From the NCBI GenBank assembly GCA_030248065.1, contig JASAMV010003052.1, positions 1 through 64,000 of the forward strand: 64,000 nucleotides of DNA, written 5' to 3'. This DNA comes from Rhynchonema sp. JSB1_4. Its lineage: Eukaryota > Nematoda > Chromadorea > Monhysterida > Xyalidae. A program made the position numbers and the translations under genes. The notes beneath the pieces were generated by a model that was given only the letters and a program-made list of their open reading frames with translations, searched no databases and was not told the DNA's origin. Below, one piece after another: positions 1 through 11,024 of this stretch (its first letter is position 1; each line of letters opens with the position of its first letter).

Positions 1-301
1 GATAATTGCAGGTGCAATGTAAAAATAGACCATCGACAAACATCACAGATAAAATTCATTAAAGAAGGCACAATGGGATTTTGGATACACAGTCAAAACG
101 ACAAGACTTTCGCCAGTAAAAGCATTTTGCGAGTAAAGTGAGGCGCCAGAATTGAGGGGACAAGAGAATATCAGTGTGATGTGTTCAAGACAGGCAGCGG
201 AGAGGTTTAATGACACTCAGACGAACGTGAACCACTAGGCAGACAGACGAGAAACCGTCGAACAATCACACGCACTGCACCAAAATTCTAAACAAATTTG
301 C

Positions 302-1819
302 TCATACACACATGGCTTTGTACAACAGCACCGCTATGGCATCAAGCTCATCCGGGTTTGCGGCGCGGAAAAATTGATCGGAAATTTCGCTCAAATCTTT
401 CGGTCCGTTCAGTCCGATCGAGACCGAGAATATCCGCGTGCCATTCGCTCGCAGAATGTCGGCCGTCTGCTTCGTCTCTTTCCAGTCATCGGGACTGAGA
501 AATATTATTTTTAATTTAGATATAATAATATTCTGCGATTTTTCCTTTTTTTTAATAAAAGGACCAACTCTTTGGTAGCGAGTAGCACGATAACGTTCGG
601 AACGTCGGCCCGGTCATTTGGCGGCGCCGTTTGATTAGAAAGGGCGCTGGAATCAGATGAGGAAATTTTTACTTTTCAATAATAAAATTAAGAAATTTAG
701 ATAAATTTGACCAACTTTGCCATGAGCAAGTCTGGGTATTTGCTTTTCGTGGTCTTGCTGATGAGCTGTTGCGCCTTTCCCACACTGTCGACATTGCTTC
801 CCCATGTGAACACCCAGCGGAGGAATTTGTCGTACAAGTTCACTGATAAATGCACACCACCACTACTGATCTTATATTGCGGGATCAGCTTGGTGGAGAC
901 GAAATCGCGAATCTGAAATGAGAAGTAACGATTTTGTCTTCAACGGTGCATCAGGTCATCGTCAGAGCGAAGCCTCCTGTGTGACCATTACCTGTCCAAA
1001 ACTTTCATCCGTCTGCCATTTACTGGAATCATCCATCAATAACGCCAGATCGACTTTGTCGCACGTGATTGGCTTCACCGTTGAACCTGAACAATTTTAT
1101 ATGCAGGTGTGCTTTGAGGGCACGGGGTGCACATTAAACGCACGCGTGGTGGGGTTGCAGTTTCGACCCAATAGTCTGGGTGAAACCTCACGTGCCACAA
1201 TTGCAAACGGTGTGCGGACTTAGTCTGGTGCCGAGACTGTAGATTTTTGGGACCAGCCCTGGCTGTCCGTTAAAACTGACGAGACACAGGCATCAGCGGT
1301 ATTAGACTTTGGGTCGAAACCCCAACCCCACCAAGAGTCATAATGCAGCCCGTACCCTCAAAGCACACCTGCATACGCTTACCACCTTCGCCAGGTTTAC
1401 GGCTGCCCTGAAGGCACTCAATTCCGTACACTGAACAATTTTGCTTAACTCGTTGTTTTTTGTAACACTCATACAGAAAAGAAAAGTCCAATTTTCTTTT
1501 ATAGACCTGGTGTTGTCGTAGTGGTAGTCGACGTTGAGAACTGGAGTTGATTTAACGTTGCACATGAACCGACGAATTTGTCTGAAACATTTTGTATTTT
1601 TTCGATTGACCAACTTTTTCCTTGTTACAACCCAGGTGAAGTAATCAAACACTAATATAACGCATACCAGAGAACACGAATTGGGGCAGTTCCCCGAGCA
1701 TTTTCTGTCCAATTTCATTTGCGTTCAGATTGTCACCTCGCAAGGACACACTCGCATAGTACGTCGACCCATCTGGGCCAAGAAACACCGGTGGTGGGCT
1801 GCAAAGTTGCATAATCGTT
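302..1819 (-). CDS. von Willebrand factor A (VWA) domain protein, 5' end not found
   Basis: Seven phase-matched exons on the minus strand: 1819-1668, 1581-1507, 1430-1383, 1086-992, 912-716, 646-569 and 494-302. The exon 1086-992 encodes the start of a VWA fold, with strand 1 and a MIDAS-like DLALLMDDSSKW. This is followed by strands matching VNLYDKFLRWVFTWGS, PNVIVLLATKD and GTRIFSVSIGL and a closing helix ending LYKAMCV, then TGA at 304-302. The 1581-1507 exon encodes a Thr-rich linker (STSTTTTTTP), typical of secreted or cell-surface proteins. VWA domains bind protein ligands, usually with a metal ion. The final exon could instead splice at a GTATGAG just before the stop. The start codon and any signal peptide lie upstream and were not found. 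The orphan membrane gene at 3.3-4.7 kb is on the same strand, but its last exon ends in a stop and the phases do not join, so I treat them as separate. The domain call is fairly sure; ligand and role are unknown. Confidence 0.7.
1099..1375. repeat. Inverted repeat inside a VWA-gene intron
   Basis: The arms are about 1099-1185 and 1375-1295. Read in opposite directions both begin ATGCAGGTGTGCTTTGAGGG and both later contain GGTGGGGTTG and TTTCGACCCAA, with several mismatches and small indels between. The repeat lies wholly within the 296-bp intron between the exons ending at 1383 and starting at 1086, so it is probably a foldback transposon remnant. Confidence 0.75.
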
Positions 1820-2053
1820 CTGAAATTTTTATTTACTAGACCCACCCTTAATTAATGTTAAGGACTGTCACTTCAATATTTGTGGAGACTATCGGACGGT
1901 TTTTCACTGCGACGCGCGCTCCTTACAATTCATTTCTTCGTTTCTCACCGTCCTGAAAAATTCGCTGTTGTTCGCTCTTCATGTAGTGCAACTCTGCATT
2001 CATTTTGTGCTGTTTTGTTTTAGTGTGAACGCTTTGAACCCCGCCTTTGAACG

Positions 2054-2335
2054 ATGTTTTTCGGCATCTGGAGAACTCCAAACACTAAATCATCAACACT
2101 GTCGCAGCTAGTCCACCTTGGGGAATCAATACCTGAGTGTGACAGCAATGTCAACAATACTCAATGCAACCCCAACACTGAATTGGTGTTTGAATTTTTC
2201 GTCGTGCTTCTATTGATGCACTATTTGTACATCTACACGATTCATGCCAACACTGACACGTATTTGGCATATGACTGGATGGATGGATTTAGCGACTCGG
2301 CGGAGGATAAGGATGTTGTTTACGAATATGTATAA
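2054..2335 (+). CDS. Possible small membrane protein (93 codons)
   Basis: An uninterrupted ATG-to-TAA frame preceded by a possible 3' splice site (TGTTTTGTTTTAG just upstream) and followed by AATAAA near 2361. The product would have an Asn/Cys-containing N-terminal half, one hydrophobic helix (FEFFVVLLLMHYLYIYTI) and an acidic, Tyr-containing tail ending DVVYEYV. No family is recognised. The downstream poly(A)-like signal and the tidy single membrane segment are the only support, so this may be a chance frame. Confidence 0.3.
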   Translation: MFFGIWRTPNTKSSTLSQLVHLGESIPECDSNVNNTQCNPNTELVFEFFVVLLLMHYLYIYTIHANTDTYLAYDWMDGFSDSAEDKDVVYEYV

Positions 2336-2770
2336 ATTACCAAGTGATATGTAGTTTTGAATAAAGTGGTGTTAAGTTCGTTTGTTGCACCAAGCAACTT
2401 CACTGTGCTATTTCGGCCACACGCGCTGCCTTCGTGTTGGTCTCAGACAACTACATTATACAATGGCAAGTGTTCTTGACCTGGTTAATTGCATCTCAAA
2501 TCACATGCAAAGCTGTCAAAGAAAGGTATGCCCCAGCCGCATACCTACCAGTAGCCCGTTGCGTAATTACTGAACACAAGCTTTGTATATCTGCATGCAT
2601 CTCACACCGTTCACTTCTTATCTTTTTCCTGCCGTTCTGCACACAGCCCTGGGGCATGTCATTACGAAAATAACGTTGTGTCGGTTGTCCGCACCGCAGC
2701 GTCAGAGAAGAAGGCCCACTGAAGGAAAGAAAGTGCGACTCAAGTCAAAGCAGACTGCCAATTCAACAAG

Positions 2771-3072
2771 ATGGACCTGCCAATCAAAGGAATACCCACC
2801 ACAGGTTCGAACAACCGATGATTTTGAGAAGCAAAACAATGATCAATGTCAATAAAAATTTCGACACAAAAAACTTAAGCAGCATGTGAAATTCAGGCGG
2901 CGAAGAGATCACCCTACGGTCGCGTTCGGTGGCGGGCCAACAGGGTGGCGACGATGGTGACCGGGCGACCTTGCCCACACATCAGGATGACCCGTCACCA
3001 GAACGCAGCACGATGACAGAGACGGGGTCGAGACGGGCTTGGATTTTGGAATGGCTTGCCACCGCCGTCGAG
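2771..3072 (+). CDS. Possible first two exons of an unidentified gene
   Basis: ATG at 2771 opens a short exon (2771-2804, donor CACAG/gttcg) that joins in phase to 2897-3072 (acceptor ttcag, donor GAG/gtgcgt). The joined product starts MDLPIKGIPTTGGEEITLRS, continues hydrophilic and acidic, and ends with the helix-like RRAWILEWLATAVE. I could not find a convincing continuation; hydrophobic stretches further downstream in plus frames overlap the antisense exons of the better-supported minus gene. No family is recognised. Confidence 0.3.
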
Positions 3073-3297
3073 GTGCGTGATTCACTCACGTCGTTTACGA
3101 TTTTATGTTGTTAATGGCGCGCCATGCTATCCGGTGTCTTTACGGGGCTGGATAACAAAGTCAGTTGTTGCCACCCGGTGATCACTGCTGTCGTCTGCTT
3201 GGTCTATCTTTGGGCCTTATGCACAATAATGTGATGTTCGGAAGCTTCTCCAAAAACGGACATGTTAACAAAGCCTGTGATCATTGCAATGGTCGGC

Positions 3298-4666
3298 CTA
3301 CTGCAGGTTTTTGGTTTTGTGTATACCACAACTATCGATGTCTGAACCAGACTTGAGTTCACCAACATATACAAACGTAACAAATTGCATTTCCTAATCT
3401 TTACACAGAGTGGCCGAAAAAGTGGCCAAGTACATAGAAGTTTATGTATATTTTTGGGATTATATACGCCACATTCAGGCAGTAGGAGTGTATACTTCGA
3501 TTCCAAAATCACTTTGAATTTGCTGAGTGTAATAGACGGACCCTTGCAGATCATAGCCGTACTCGTTGCACTGGGCATGATCTGGTACTGGCCGGAGGAC
3601 GAACGAACGTTGGGTGCAAATACGGACACGTCGGAGTTCAAAGACCATAGTCCGAATGGTGTTTCCGGAATTTGATCGCATTTGAACTTTATATGGATGC
3701 ATGATGTGACATTGTTGGTGAAAGTGTGTTCTATTTATACATTTGTTAGTCTTTGCATTTGCATTATTATTTGTGGCCAGGTCATTGTTAGTGTTTTGTT
3801 TGGTTGAATTTTGAGTTCGACAACGAAGTTCGTCCGCAAACAAAGTTCTCTTATATAAACGCACCTAATTTCATCGACCGTTGCATTATCAACAGCGTAA
3901 TGTTTGCCAAATGCGTCAGTCAGCTGATGTTCCACGATGGTTTTGTCATTCTGATCAATCGTCCATTGACGTCCTGTTGTGTTCACCAAATCAGTGTAAC
4001 CATAAATGTAGAAATCGTGCACCCGCGCGCATTTGGCGACCGTGGCTGCATGAAAAAGTTGGGATATAGGGATAAAAGAACGGGGGGGATGAAAGTGGTG
4101 CAGAAAATTCATCCACGCAGGTTGAGACAACCATCCTATATACGTAGATGCCTATAGGCACCATCCTGATAGAGCCGGTTGAGATGCGCCTATTACCGAG
4201 AGACAGGAATTGGATGAAAATTTTTGAATTTTTGTGAAAAAAAACTAACGCGGTTTAGTTGCATAGACAATGACGAGAACAAGTAAGACGATAGCGATGA
4301 GAACAAGTAGAATGATAGCAGCAATCAGACAGTAGAACACTCGCTTGGACGCAACCGCGAATGTCGTTTCTGGACAAAAGGAGAAAGTTTGTTCATTCTC
4401 TCTTAACTTTCATTCCAATATCCAAAAGAAAGAACGCAAAAAAAAGACAAACTTGGTTTCTGTTGATCGGGTAGCCATTGTCCACTGGTGGAGCCCCTGT
4501 AAGCGGACACTCCATAAGTTGGCTGCGTGGAAGCTGTTGTTCGGTTGCTGCTCCGTTGACTGACGGTCGTGTCCGTTCCCATGGTGCCACTGAACTGACG
4601 ATGATCATAACTGCGGGGTGTCGGACTGCTCACCGTCGGGTTCGTGCGCGGGTTCGAATATTGACT
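3298..4666 (-). CDS. Orphan type II single-pass membrane protein (5' end missing)
   Basis: Five phase-consistent exons: 4666-4453, 4369-4250, 4045-3865, 3730-3513 and 3341-3298, ending in TAG. The first codes for a Ser/Thr/Pro/Gln-rich cytoplasmic tail. The second is almost entirely one transmembrane helix (RVFYCLIAAIILLVLIAIVL onward), preceded by Lys/Arg, which favours a cytoplasmic N-terminus. The remaining exons form an extracellular domain of about 150 residues with N-glycosylation-like sites (NTT, NAT) and spaced cysteines (AKCARVHDFYIYGYTDL, HQQCHIMHPY, DHAQCNEYGYDLQG, DSCGIH). I recognise no family; the fold might be SEA-like, but that is a guess. The start codon should lie in an exon above 4666: the reading frame across the acceptor is phase 0 and a nearby ATG at about 4742 does not splice in phase. 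The exon logic is convincing; the function is unknown. Confidence 0.6.
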
Positions 4667-6660
4667 CTGAAAATTCGACTAGTCAACTTATTTCTTCTTC
4701 GTTGTCGGCGGGCATCAAAGAACTTGCAGTTGTTGCGCATTTTCTGACTCAAATGGAGCATTAATTGGAAAATAAAAAGCAACTGTCCGTATCTTGCGCG
4801 CCAACTGAAACATTTCTGGACTAATACTGCACTGGAGTCAGAGATTTTTATCACCACATCACAGTAGTGCAAGGTTCTTCCAGTAAAATTAAAAGTGTGT
4901 TTTGTAACGTACCATTTTATTGTAAATCGATGTTGATTAATAATCTATGATACATCTCTAAGATTAAGATCGTGCTTGTTTGCCACCAACTGCGGGTATT
5001 GAAGTAAAAACTTTGTACTCCATTGATTCTTTTATAACGGCACGGTTGTGATTCAGCGTTTTGGGTTTGTGGCCAAATAAAACTCTGTTTTATGTTTGAG
5101 GCGCAAGTTTCACAAAATATGGTTTTTATGACGAGCGAAAGTGCCTTGCTGGCAAGTTTGGCGTGGTACAAGTACAGTATGTATCTCATGTCTTGGAAGT
5201 TTCCCATCGTTGAACAATAATGGGTATATACATATGTAGTTACAAAGACGGGCGTTCCACGTTTGACGTGCGTGTTTCAAAAAGTCCATGACCTCGAAGC
5301 CAACCTGTTTGGTGCACCAACATTATGTTCGCATGCATGTGCCTTGAAAGTGACAACAGACATGAAAAGTCGTTTCCGGTGTTATCGCTCAAAAGTTTGT
5401 GTGATGTGAGACCCAACGGTTACGCAAGACACAGCAGTGCACATGTTTGCTCAACTAAATATGCTTACATACTGCCTGAGTCGCTAGTCGTGTTTTATTT
5501 GTTGTTGTGGCGTGGTTTTTCATGCGGACACTTTATTTCGGGAAAGATACCACAAAAAGCACCTTATCTGTTTTTTTGGTGAAGATAGATGTTTAGTCAC
5601 AAATGTATACCTCATTTCATCCGCCCTCAAACGTGTTTTGATCATAAATATTTTTATTTCATTTGACATCGACATTTTCAACTGGGTGACTAAGACACTT
5701 TTATCAGAAGGATAGTGACACTGACACCCGCACTAGATTACACAATTATGCATATCACGTGATCAATCACAGAAAAAAAGAAGCACGAAGGCTGTGTGCA
5801 TGGTCAAGACCAAAGTCACATCACAGAGACAAACAGCGGGACCATGCACGTTCACATAAACAGAATTAAATGAATACTAATAATAACTGATTTCTCACAA
5901 AATGCTGTAAGCCATTCAAAAAAACTGATGAGCTTTGTATAATACATGTCGCAAAGCAGCGCGAATGAGACTTGATGCGGAGACTTAAGCCTGAATGAAG
6001 GAAAAGTTAAACGATGCCTACGTGTTTTGTAATCGTGAAATAAGATAATGAAGGAAGTGAAAAGCATCAAAAATTAAATAATGGGAAATAACCTTACCGA
6101 TGTTGCGTTTCATTCAAACCTCGACACCAACATGCTGTGAGTGATTGCTGTGGATTCGATCGATTGGCAACTGGAATATTTGGTAAGGTCGTAATTTCGT
6201 GAAGTGATTGTTGCAAGAAAAACACAACTCACAACGGTTTGTCAGTCTGGTTTGTAGTGGAGCACATGACAGTTGTAGCGACAGAAAAAATGAATGAAAA
6301 TGAACGGGATGGTGAAGAATGGAGAAATGGGGGAATCGAATGAGAAGGAGCGAGCACAAATCGAACACGCGCGCGCGCGTCACGAAAAAAGCGGCAGGGA
6401 AAATGCAGCACTGCCGCTGTTCCGGAGCCGGCTTTTCGCGTGACATTTGGCATGCGCACAAGCGACGACAATCACAACGCAGAGGACAAGGCAATGAGAA
6501 ACATGAGAAACATAAGCAATGGGAATGGAAACAAACGAAAAAATGCTGGAGAATAGATAGAAACGCCACTCAGCTTCATTAATCCGTTCACTGTTTTCCT
6601 CAACCGAGTCACGCGAGCATGCGGCCCGCCAGTTGGCTGTGGGGAAGCAGGCTGCAAAAC
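4667..6660. other. No gene recognised
   Basis: Mixed-composition DNA between the orphan membrane gene and the first satellite monomer. It must contain the unfound 5' exon of that gene. Open frames here are short, lack splice-linked partners and show no family motif. A GC-alternating tract with a hairpin begins at about 6365. Confidence 0.5.
6379..6444. repeat. GTCACGAAAA hairpin, copy 1
   Basis: An alternating CGCGCGCGCG tract runs into GTCACGAAAAAAGC, and about 40 bases later GCTTTTCGCGTGAC closes an imperfect inverted repeat. The same arrangement recurs at 7931-7996. Confidence 0.6.
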
Positions 6661-6671
6661 TTGAAATGCGT

Positions 6672-6880
6672 GAATATTTGGTCATCCGATAGAAATACAA
6701 AATAAAGACGGCCATGCTGGGGACTGATCGGCATCAACCATCCGCAGTCGATATAGATGCCATCACAAGATATCCCTTAGGGTTACCCATCCATCCATCA
6801 ATCGATCGAATCGGCATTGATCGGGCACAAGTGCATTGACAGTCATGGGGGTCACGTGAGCATCAGTGCTGGGATTGCTT
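6672..6880 (+). repeat. Outlying monomer of the 240-bp satellite
   Basis: This segment carries AATACAAAATAAAGACGGCC, then GGACTGATCGGCATCAACCA, CCCTTAGGGTTACCCATCCA and a tail ending CATCAGTGCTGGGATTGC. These match the second (B) subtype of the array at 8.2-10.4 kb in order and spacing. It is separated from the array by about 1.35 kb of unrelated sequence. Confidence 0.85.
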
Positions 6881-7237
6881 GTGTCATTGAGCAACACAAA
6901 TGTAGGTGACAGAGCGCACGTTGGGGCACGACGTTGAGAAAGGGCAAAGAAAACAACAGACATCATCGGCACAAGCAAATGATGTATGGCGGTGGTTGAC
7001 GTGAAACTGAAGTGGGTGAGCGTGAAAGCAAAACAGCACATGCAAGTTGGCAAGCGCTCTGATGACAGGTACAAATCACGTGCAATATTACACACGTACA
7101 TACACGAGCTCCAATGCAAGTCAAAAAAACGTGATCGTGCATAATCAGGAAAACTTGAACGAACCCTTGTCCTTCGAGCTTGTTGTTGAAAAGTGGTGGC
7201 TGCTGCAGAATTGCATGTATAGTTGCAAACAAAGTGA

Positions 7238-7306
7238 AGCACCCCGCCCCTGGCTCGGGGACTATGCACATGTGAATGCTCCGAGCCGAGCCCAGGGGAG
7301 GGGTGC
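7238..7306. other. Strong GC-rich hairpin, candidate structured RNA
   Basis: The 5' arm GCACCCCGCCCCTGGCTCGG pairs with the 3' arm CCGAGCCCAGGGGAGGGGTGC around a loop containing CACATGTG. The pairing includes two runs of seven base pairs and one of five. The roughly 68-nt length is in the range of a pre-miRNA, but nothing shows that it is transcribed. Confidence 0.45.
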
Positions 7307-7930
7307 ACCCTCTGCAGCAATCCACACGGCCGGATGTGCGTCCTCGGGTGGCCTGATCGTCAGGCGCGTCCGGTGTCTCGCTGATGTTTCACGGTGCTGA
7401 AATGTGAAAAAGTGGTGGGAGTTTATGTCCGAAGGACAAAAGGTGTGCGTAATTACAGTATAAGTATACTCATACCTGGAACTATACTGCCCTCATTCCT
7501 TCCGCCAAACGCATTCGATTGTTTTGTTGCAGTCGAGTGGTTTACTTGATCCTGGAAGGAAGAAAGACACTGTCACACAGTTCGCGGCGGTAATTTTTGA
7601 AAGCATGAAACTCACTGTTCTCGCATTGACCTGTGGGGGAAAAATAAAGTTTAATGGATATTAAACAATGAAATACGGAAATGGACATTTACATGATGGC
7701 ACTTAAAATGAAACATGGAAATGAAAAGGTACACAGTGGCACATATGTAGATAAAATGAACTATGAAAAGGAACAGATATGGCACGTCATGAAGTATGGA
7801 AAGGAACTGGAAATATGGAAATGGAATATGAAAATGAACGGGTAGGGGTATATCGGAGGAGCGGATGGGACAAGATATGTAGAATAAGAACAAGCGAGCG
7901 TGAATCATGGCTGGCAGCGCATGCGCGCGC

Positions 7931-7996
7931 GTCACGAAAAATTTCTTCAGAGCACCGACAGCGTTGCTGTTGGTCCAATGCACGTTTTTTCGTGAC
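7931..7996. repeat. GTCACGAAAA hairpin, copy 2
   Basis: GCGCGCGCGTCACGAAAAA is answered by TTTTTTCGTGAC at 7985-7996, a perfect 11-bp stem. Context and spacing resemble 6379-6444, including the alternating GC tract before the left arm, which suggests two copies of one small element. Confidence 0.6.
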
Positions 7997-8232
7997 TTTC
8001 GGCAGCGAAGGCGCACGCAACAACGCATTAAATATTAGTGAAAGAGGAACTTTGTGGGCAGAACAAGACGGAACATGGGATAATCAAACAAATAAAGTAA
8101 TGAACATGAAACGCAACTCTGGCCTCTTCTGCGTGTCTTGTTCGCTCCTTTTGTCGCCAAGAGATCAGTTTGTTTTGCAGCAGTTGGTGTTGATCAGCCA
8201 TTGGATTTGTTACGTGATCGGTGATTGACAGT

Positions 8233-10410
8233 GAACTGAAGCTGGAACTGAAACTAGGAACAAGTTTTAAATTTGATAGTTTGGTACAAAAAATACAAAA
8301 TAAAGACAGTCACGCTAAGGACTGATCAGCATCAACTATCCGTAATCGATACAGATAGGACGCCCATCAAATGTAAGCCTTAGGGATACCGCCAAGTTGC
8401 ATCCATCGATCAATCAGCCGATCGGGCCATTGTCGATGATGTTACGTGATCGTCAAAGGTGCATCTGCGACTAGAAGCCAGAACTGAAACTAGGAACAAG
8501 TTTTAAATTTGATAGTTTGGTACAAAAATACAAAATAAAGACAGCCACGCTAAGGACTGATCAGCATCAACCATCCGTAATCGATACAGATAGGACGCCC
8601 ATTACAAAATAGGCCTTAGGGATACCGCCAAGTTGCATCCATCGATCAATCAGCCGATCGGGCCATTGTCGATGATGTTACGTGATCGTCAAAGGTGCAT
8701 CTGCGACTGGAAGCTGGAACTGAAACTAGGAACAAGTTTTAAATTTGATAGTTTGGTAAAAAAATACAAAATAAAGACAGTCACGCTAAGGACTGATCAG
8801 CATCAACTATCCGTAATCGATACAGATAGGACGCCCATTACAAATGTAAGCCTTAGGGATACCGTCAAGTTGTATCCATCGATCAATCAGCCGATCGGGC
8901 CATTGTCGATGATGTTACGTGATCGTCAAAGGTGCATCTGCGACTAGAAGCCAGAACTGAAACTAGGAACAAGTTTTAAATTTGATAGTTTGGTACAAAA
9001 ATACAAAATAAAGACAGCCACGCTAAGGACTGATCAGCATCAACCATCCGTAATCGATACAGATAGGACGCCCATTACAAAATAGGCCTTAGGGATACCG
9101 CCAAGTTGCATCCATCGATCAATCAGCCGATCGGGCCATTGTCGATGATGTTACGTGATCGTCAAAGGTGCATCTGCGACTAGAAGCCAGAACTGAAACT
9201 AGGAACAAGTTTTAAATTTGATAGTTTGGTAAAAAAATACAGAATAAAGACAGCCACGCTAAGGGCTGATCGGCATCAACCATCCGCAGTCGATACAGAT
9301 AGGACGCCCATTACAAGATATTCCCTATGGTTACCCATCCATCCATCAATAGTTGAATCGGCATTGATCGGGCACAAGGGCATTGACAGTCGTGAAGGTC
9401 ACGTGATCATCAGTGCTGGGATTGCAAACTAGAACTAAAACTGGGAACAAAATTTTACATTTGATAATGTGCTATAAAAATACAGAATAAAGACAGCCAC
9501 GCTAAGGGCTGATCGGCATCAACCATCCGCAGTCGATACAGATAGGACGCCCATTACAAGATATTCCCTATGGTTACCCATCCATCCATCAATAGTTGAA
9601 TCGGCATTGATCGGGCACAAGGGCATTGACAGTCGTGAAGGTCACGTGATCATCAGTGCTGGGATTGCAAACTAGAACTAAAACTGGGAACAAAATTTTA
9701 CATTTGATAATGTGCTATAAAACTACAGAATAAAGACAGCCACGCTAAGGGCTGATCGGCATCAACCATCCGCAGTCGATACAGATAGGACGCCCATTAC
9801 AAGATATCCCTTAGGGTTACCCATCCATCCATCAATCGATCGAATCGGCATTGATCGGGCACAAGTGCATTGACAGTCGTGGGGGTCACGTGATCATCAG
9901 TGCTTGGATTGCAAACTAGAACTAAAACTGGGAACAAAATTTTACATTTGATAATGTGCTATAAAAATACAGAATAAAGACAGCCACGCTAAGGGCTGAT
10001 CGGCATCAACCATCCGCAGTCGATACAGATAGGACGCCCATTACAAGATATCCCTTAGGGTTACCCATCCATCCATCAATCGATCGAATCGGCATTGATC
10101 GGGCACAAGTGCATTGACAGTCGTGGGGGTCACGTGATCATCAGTGCTGGGATTGCAAACTAGAACTAAAACTGGGAACAAAATTTTACATTTGATAATG
10201 TGCTATAAAAATACAGAATAAAGACAGCCACGCTAAGGGCTGATCGGCATCAACCATCCGCAGTCGATACAGATAGGACGCCCATTACAAGATATTCCCT
10301 ATGGTTACCCATCCATCCATCCATCCATCAATCACTGATCGGGTCGGTATCGATTGGGCTATTGGATGTCACGTGATCGGATGATCGATGATCAAGCTGG
10401 CGATTTGAAA
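8233..10410 (+). repeat. Tandem satellite, about nine units of 235-243 bp
   Basis: The landmark ACTGATC(A/G)GCATCAAC recurs about every 237 bp in the first half and 242 bp in the second. Two subtypes are clear. Type A (about 8233-9200) has GCCAAGTTGCATCCATCGAT and CGATGATGTTACGTGATCG. Type B (about 9200-10410) has TTACCCATCCATCCATCAAT and GTCACGTGATCATCAGTGCT. Every unit contains AATAAAGACAG and many GATC steps, and B units carry a CACGTG palindrome. There is no coding content. The last unit decays after CCATCCATCCATCCATCAAT near 10330. Confidence 0.92.
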
Positions 10411-10491
10411 CTGGAACTGAGACTGAGAATGAAATGTTCCTCGACCCCGACCCCAATCTTCCAGGAACCCGTGACCCGCCCAGCACGTCTT

Positions 10492-10509
10492 TGCTGGGTG
10501 CACCCAGCA
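10492..10509. repeat. Perfect 18-bp palindrome
   Basis: TGCTGGGTGCACCCAGCA is its own reverse complement, and CAGCACG and CAGCAAAG flank it. It lies just after the satellite array. Its function is unknown. Confidence 0.7.
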
Positions 10510-10948
10510 GCAAAAAGATAAAGCACACGAAACTCAATGAATAAAAAACTGACACAAAACAATATACAGGCAGAAAACGCAAAAATATCAAATTCAATAA
10601 AGTAAAACACGCATCCATACAAAAGAAATCCCGGCCGGGAAATGATTTGCAAGTAAAAGGCATAAATACGGTAAAAAAACACATGCGCGCCGCCAAGCCA
10701 AAGACCCTTCAAACCCAAAAATAGCTGTGATAAGAGAAAAGAAAAAAGCCGCTCGATGCACTTTCCTGATTGATTGTTTCATGCTTGCCTGATTCAGAAG
10801 GGAGACGACGTCCTGGTTTCAATCCATGGTTTGGCAACAGTGACCTGACGAAGCGACTTGCTCTGTCCCTGAAATTAGAAGGCGAGCTTCAATAAACATG
10901 CTTAGACACGAACTTCATTGTATGAGCCACGTGGAATTTTTCGTCACT

Positions 10949-11024
10949 CAAGGCCCGTGCGAGGCTGGCTATCCTGGTAGGTATATAGCCATAGGTGCCA
11001 GCGCACGGGCGAGCCTCAAGTTCT
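10949..11024. other. Imperfect hairpin
   Basis: GCCCGTGC pairs with GCACGGGC and the adjoining GCTGGC pairs with GCCAGC, leaving a bulge and a loop containing GGTAGGTATATAGCC. The 5' and 3' ends also share the direct repeat CTCAAG. It is a candidate structured RNA or small foldback. Confidence 0.4.

Noticed and set aside
1338..1500. Alternative frame TELSAFRAAVNLAKV as part of a first VWA domain
   Set aside because: Exon phases force the frame reading VYGIECLQGSRKPGEG; the other frame would require inconsistent splicing.
3090..3680. Plus-strand hydrophobic segments (VVCLVYLWALCTIM, PVIIAMVGLLQ, IIAVLVALGMIWYW) as a multi-pass membrane gene
   Set aside because: The phases do not join to each other or to the 2771-3072 exons, and they overlap minus-strand exons whose phases agree throughout.
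6114..6720. Long minus frames rich in Phe, Ser and His
   Set aside because: They span the GC-alternating hairpin region, overlap each other in several frames and show no conserved motif or intron structure.
8233..10410. CRISPR-like direct repeats
   Set aside because: The whole ~240-bp unit is repeated with no short repeat/unique spacer pattern, and the locus is clearly animal.
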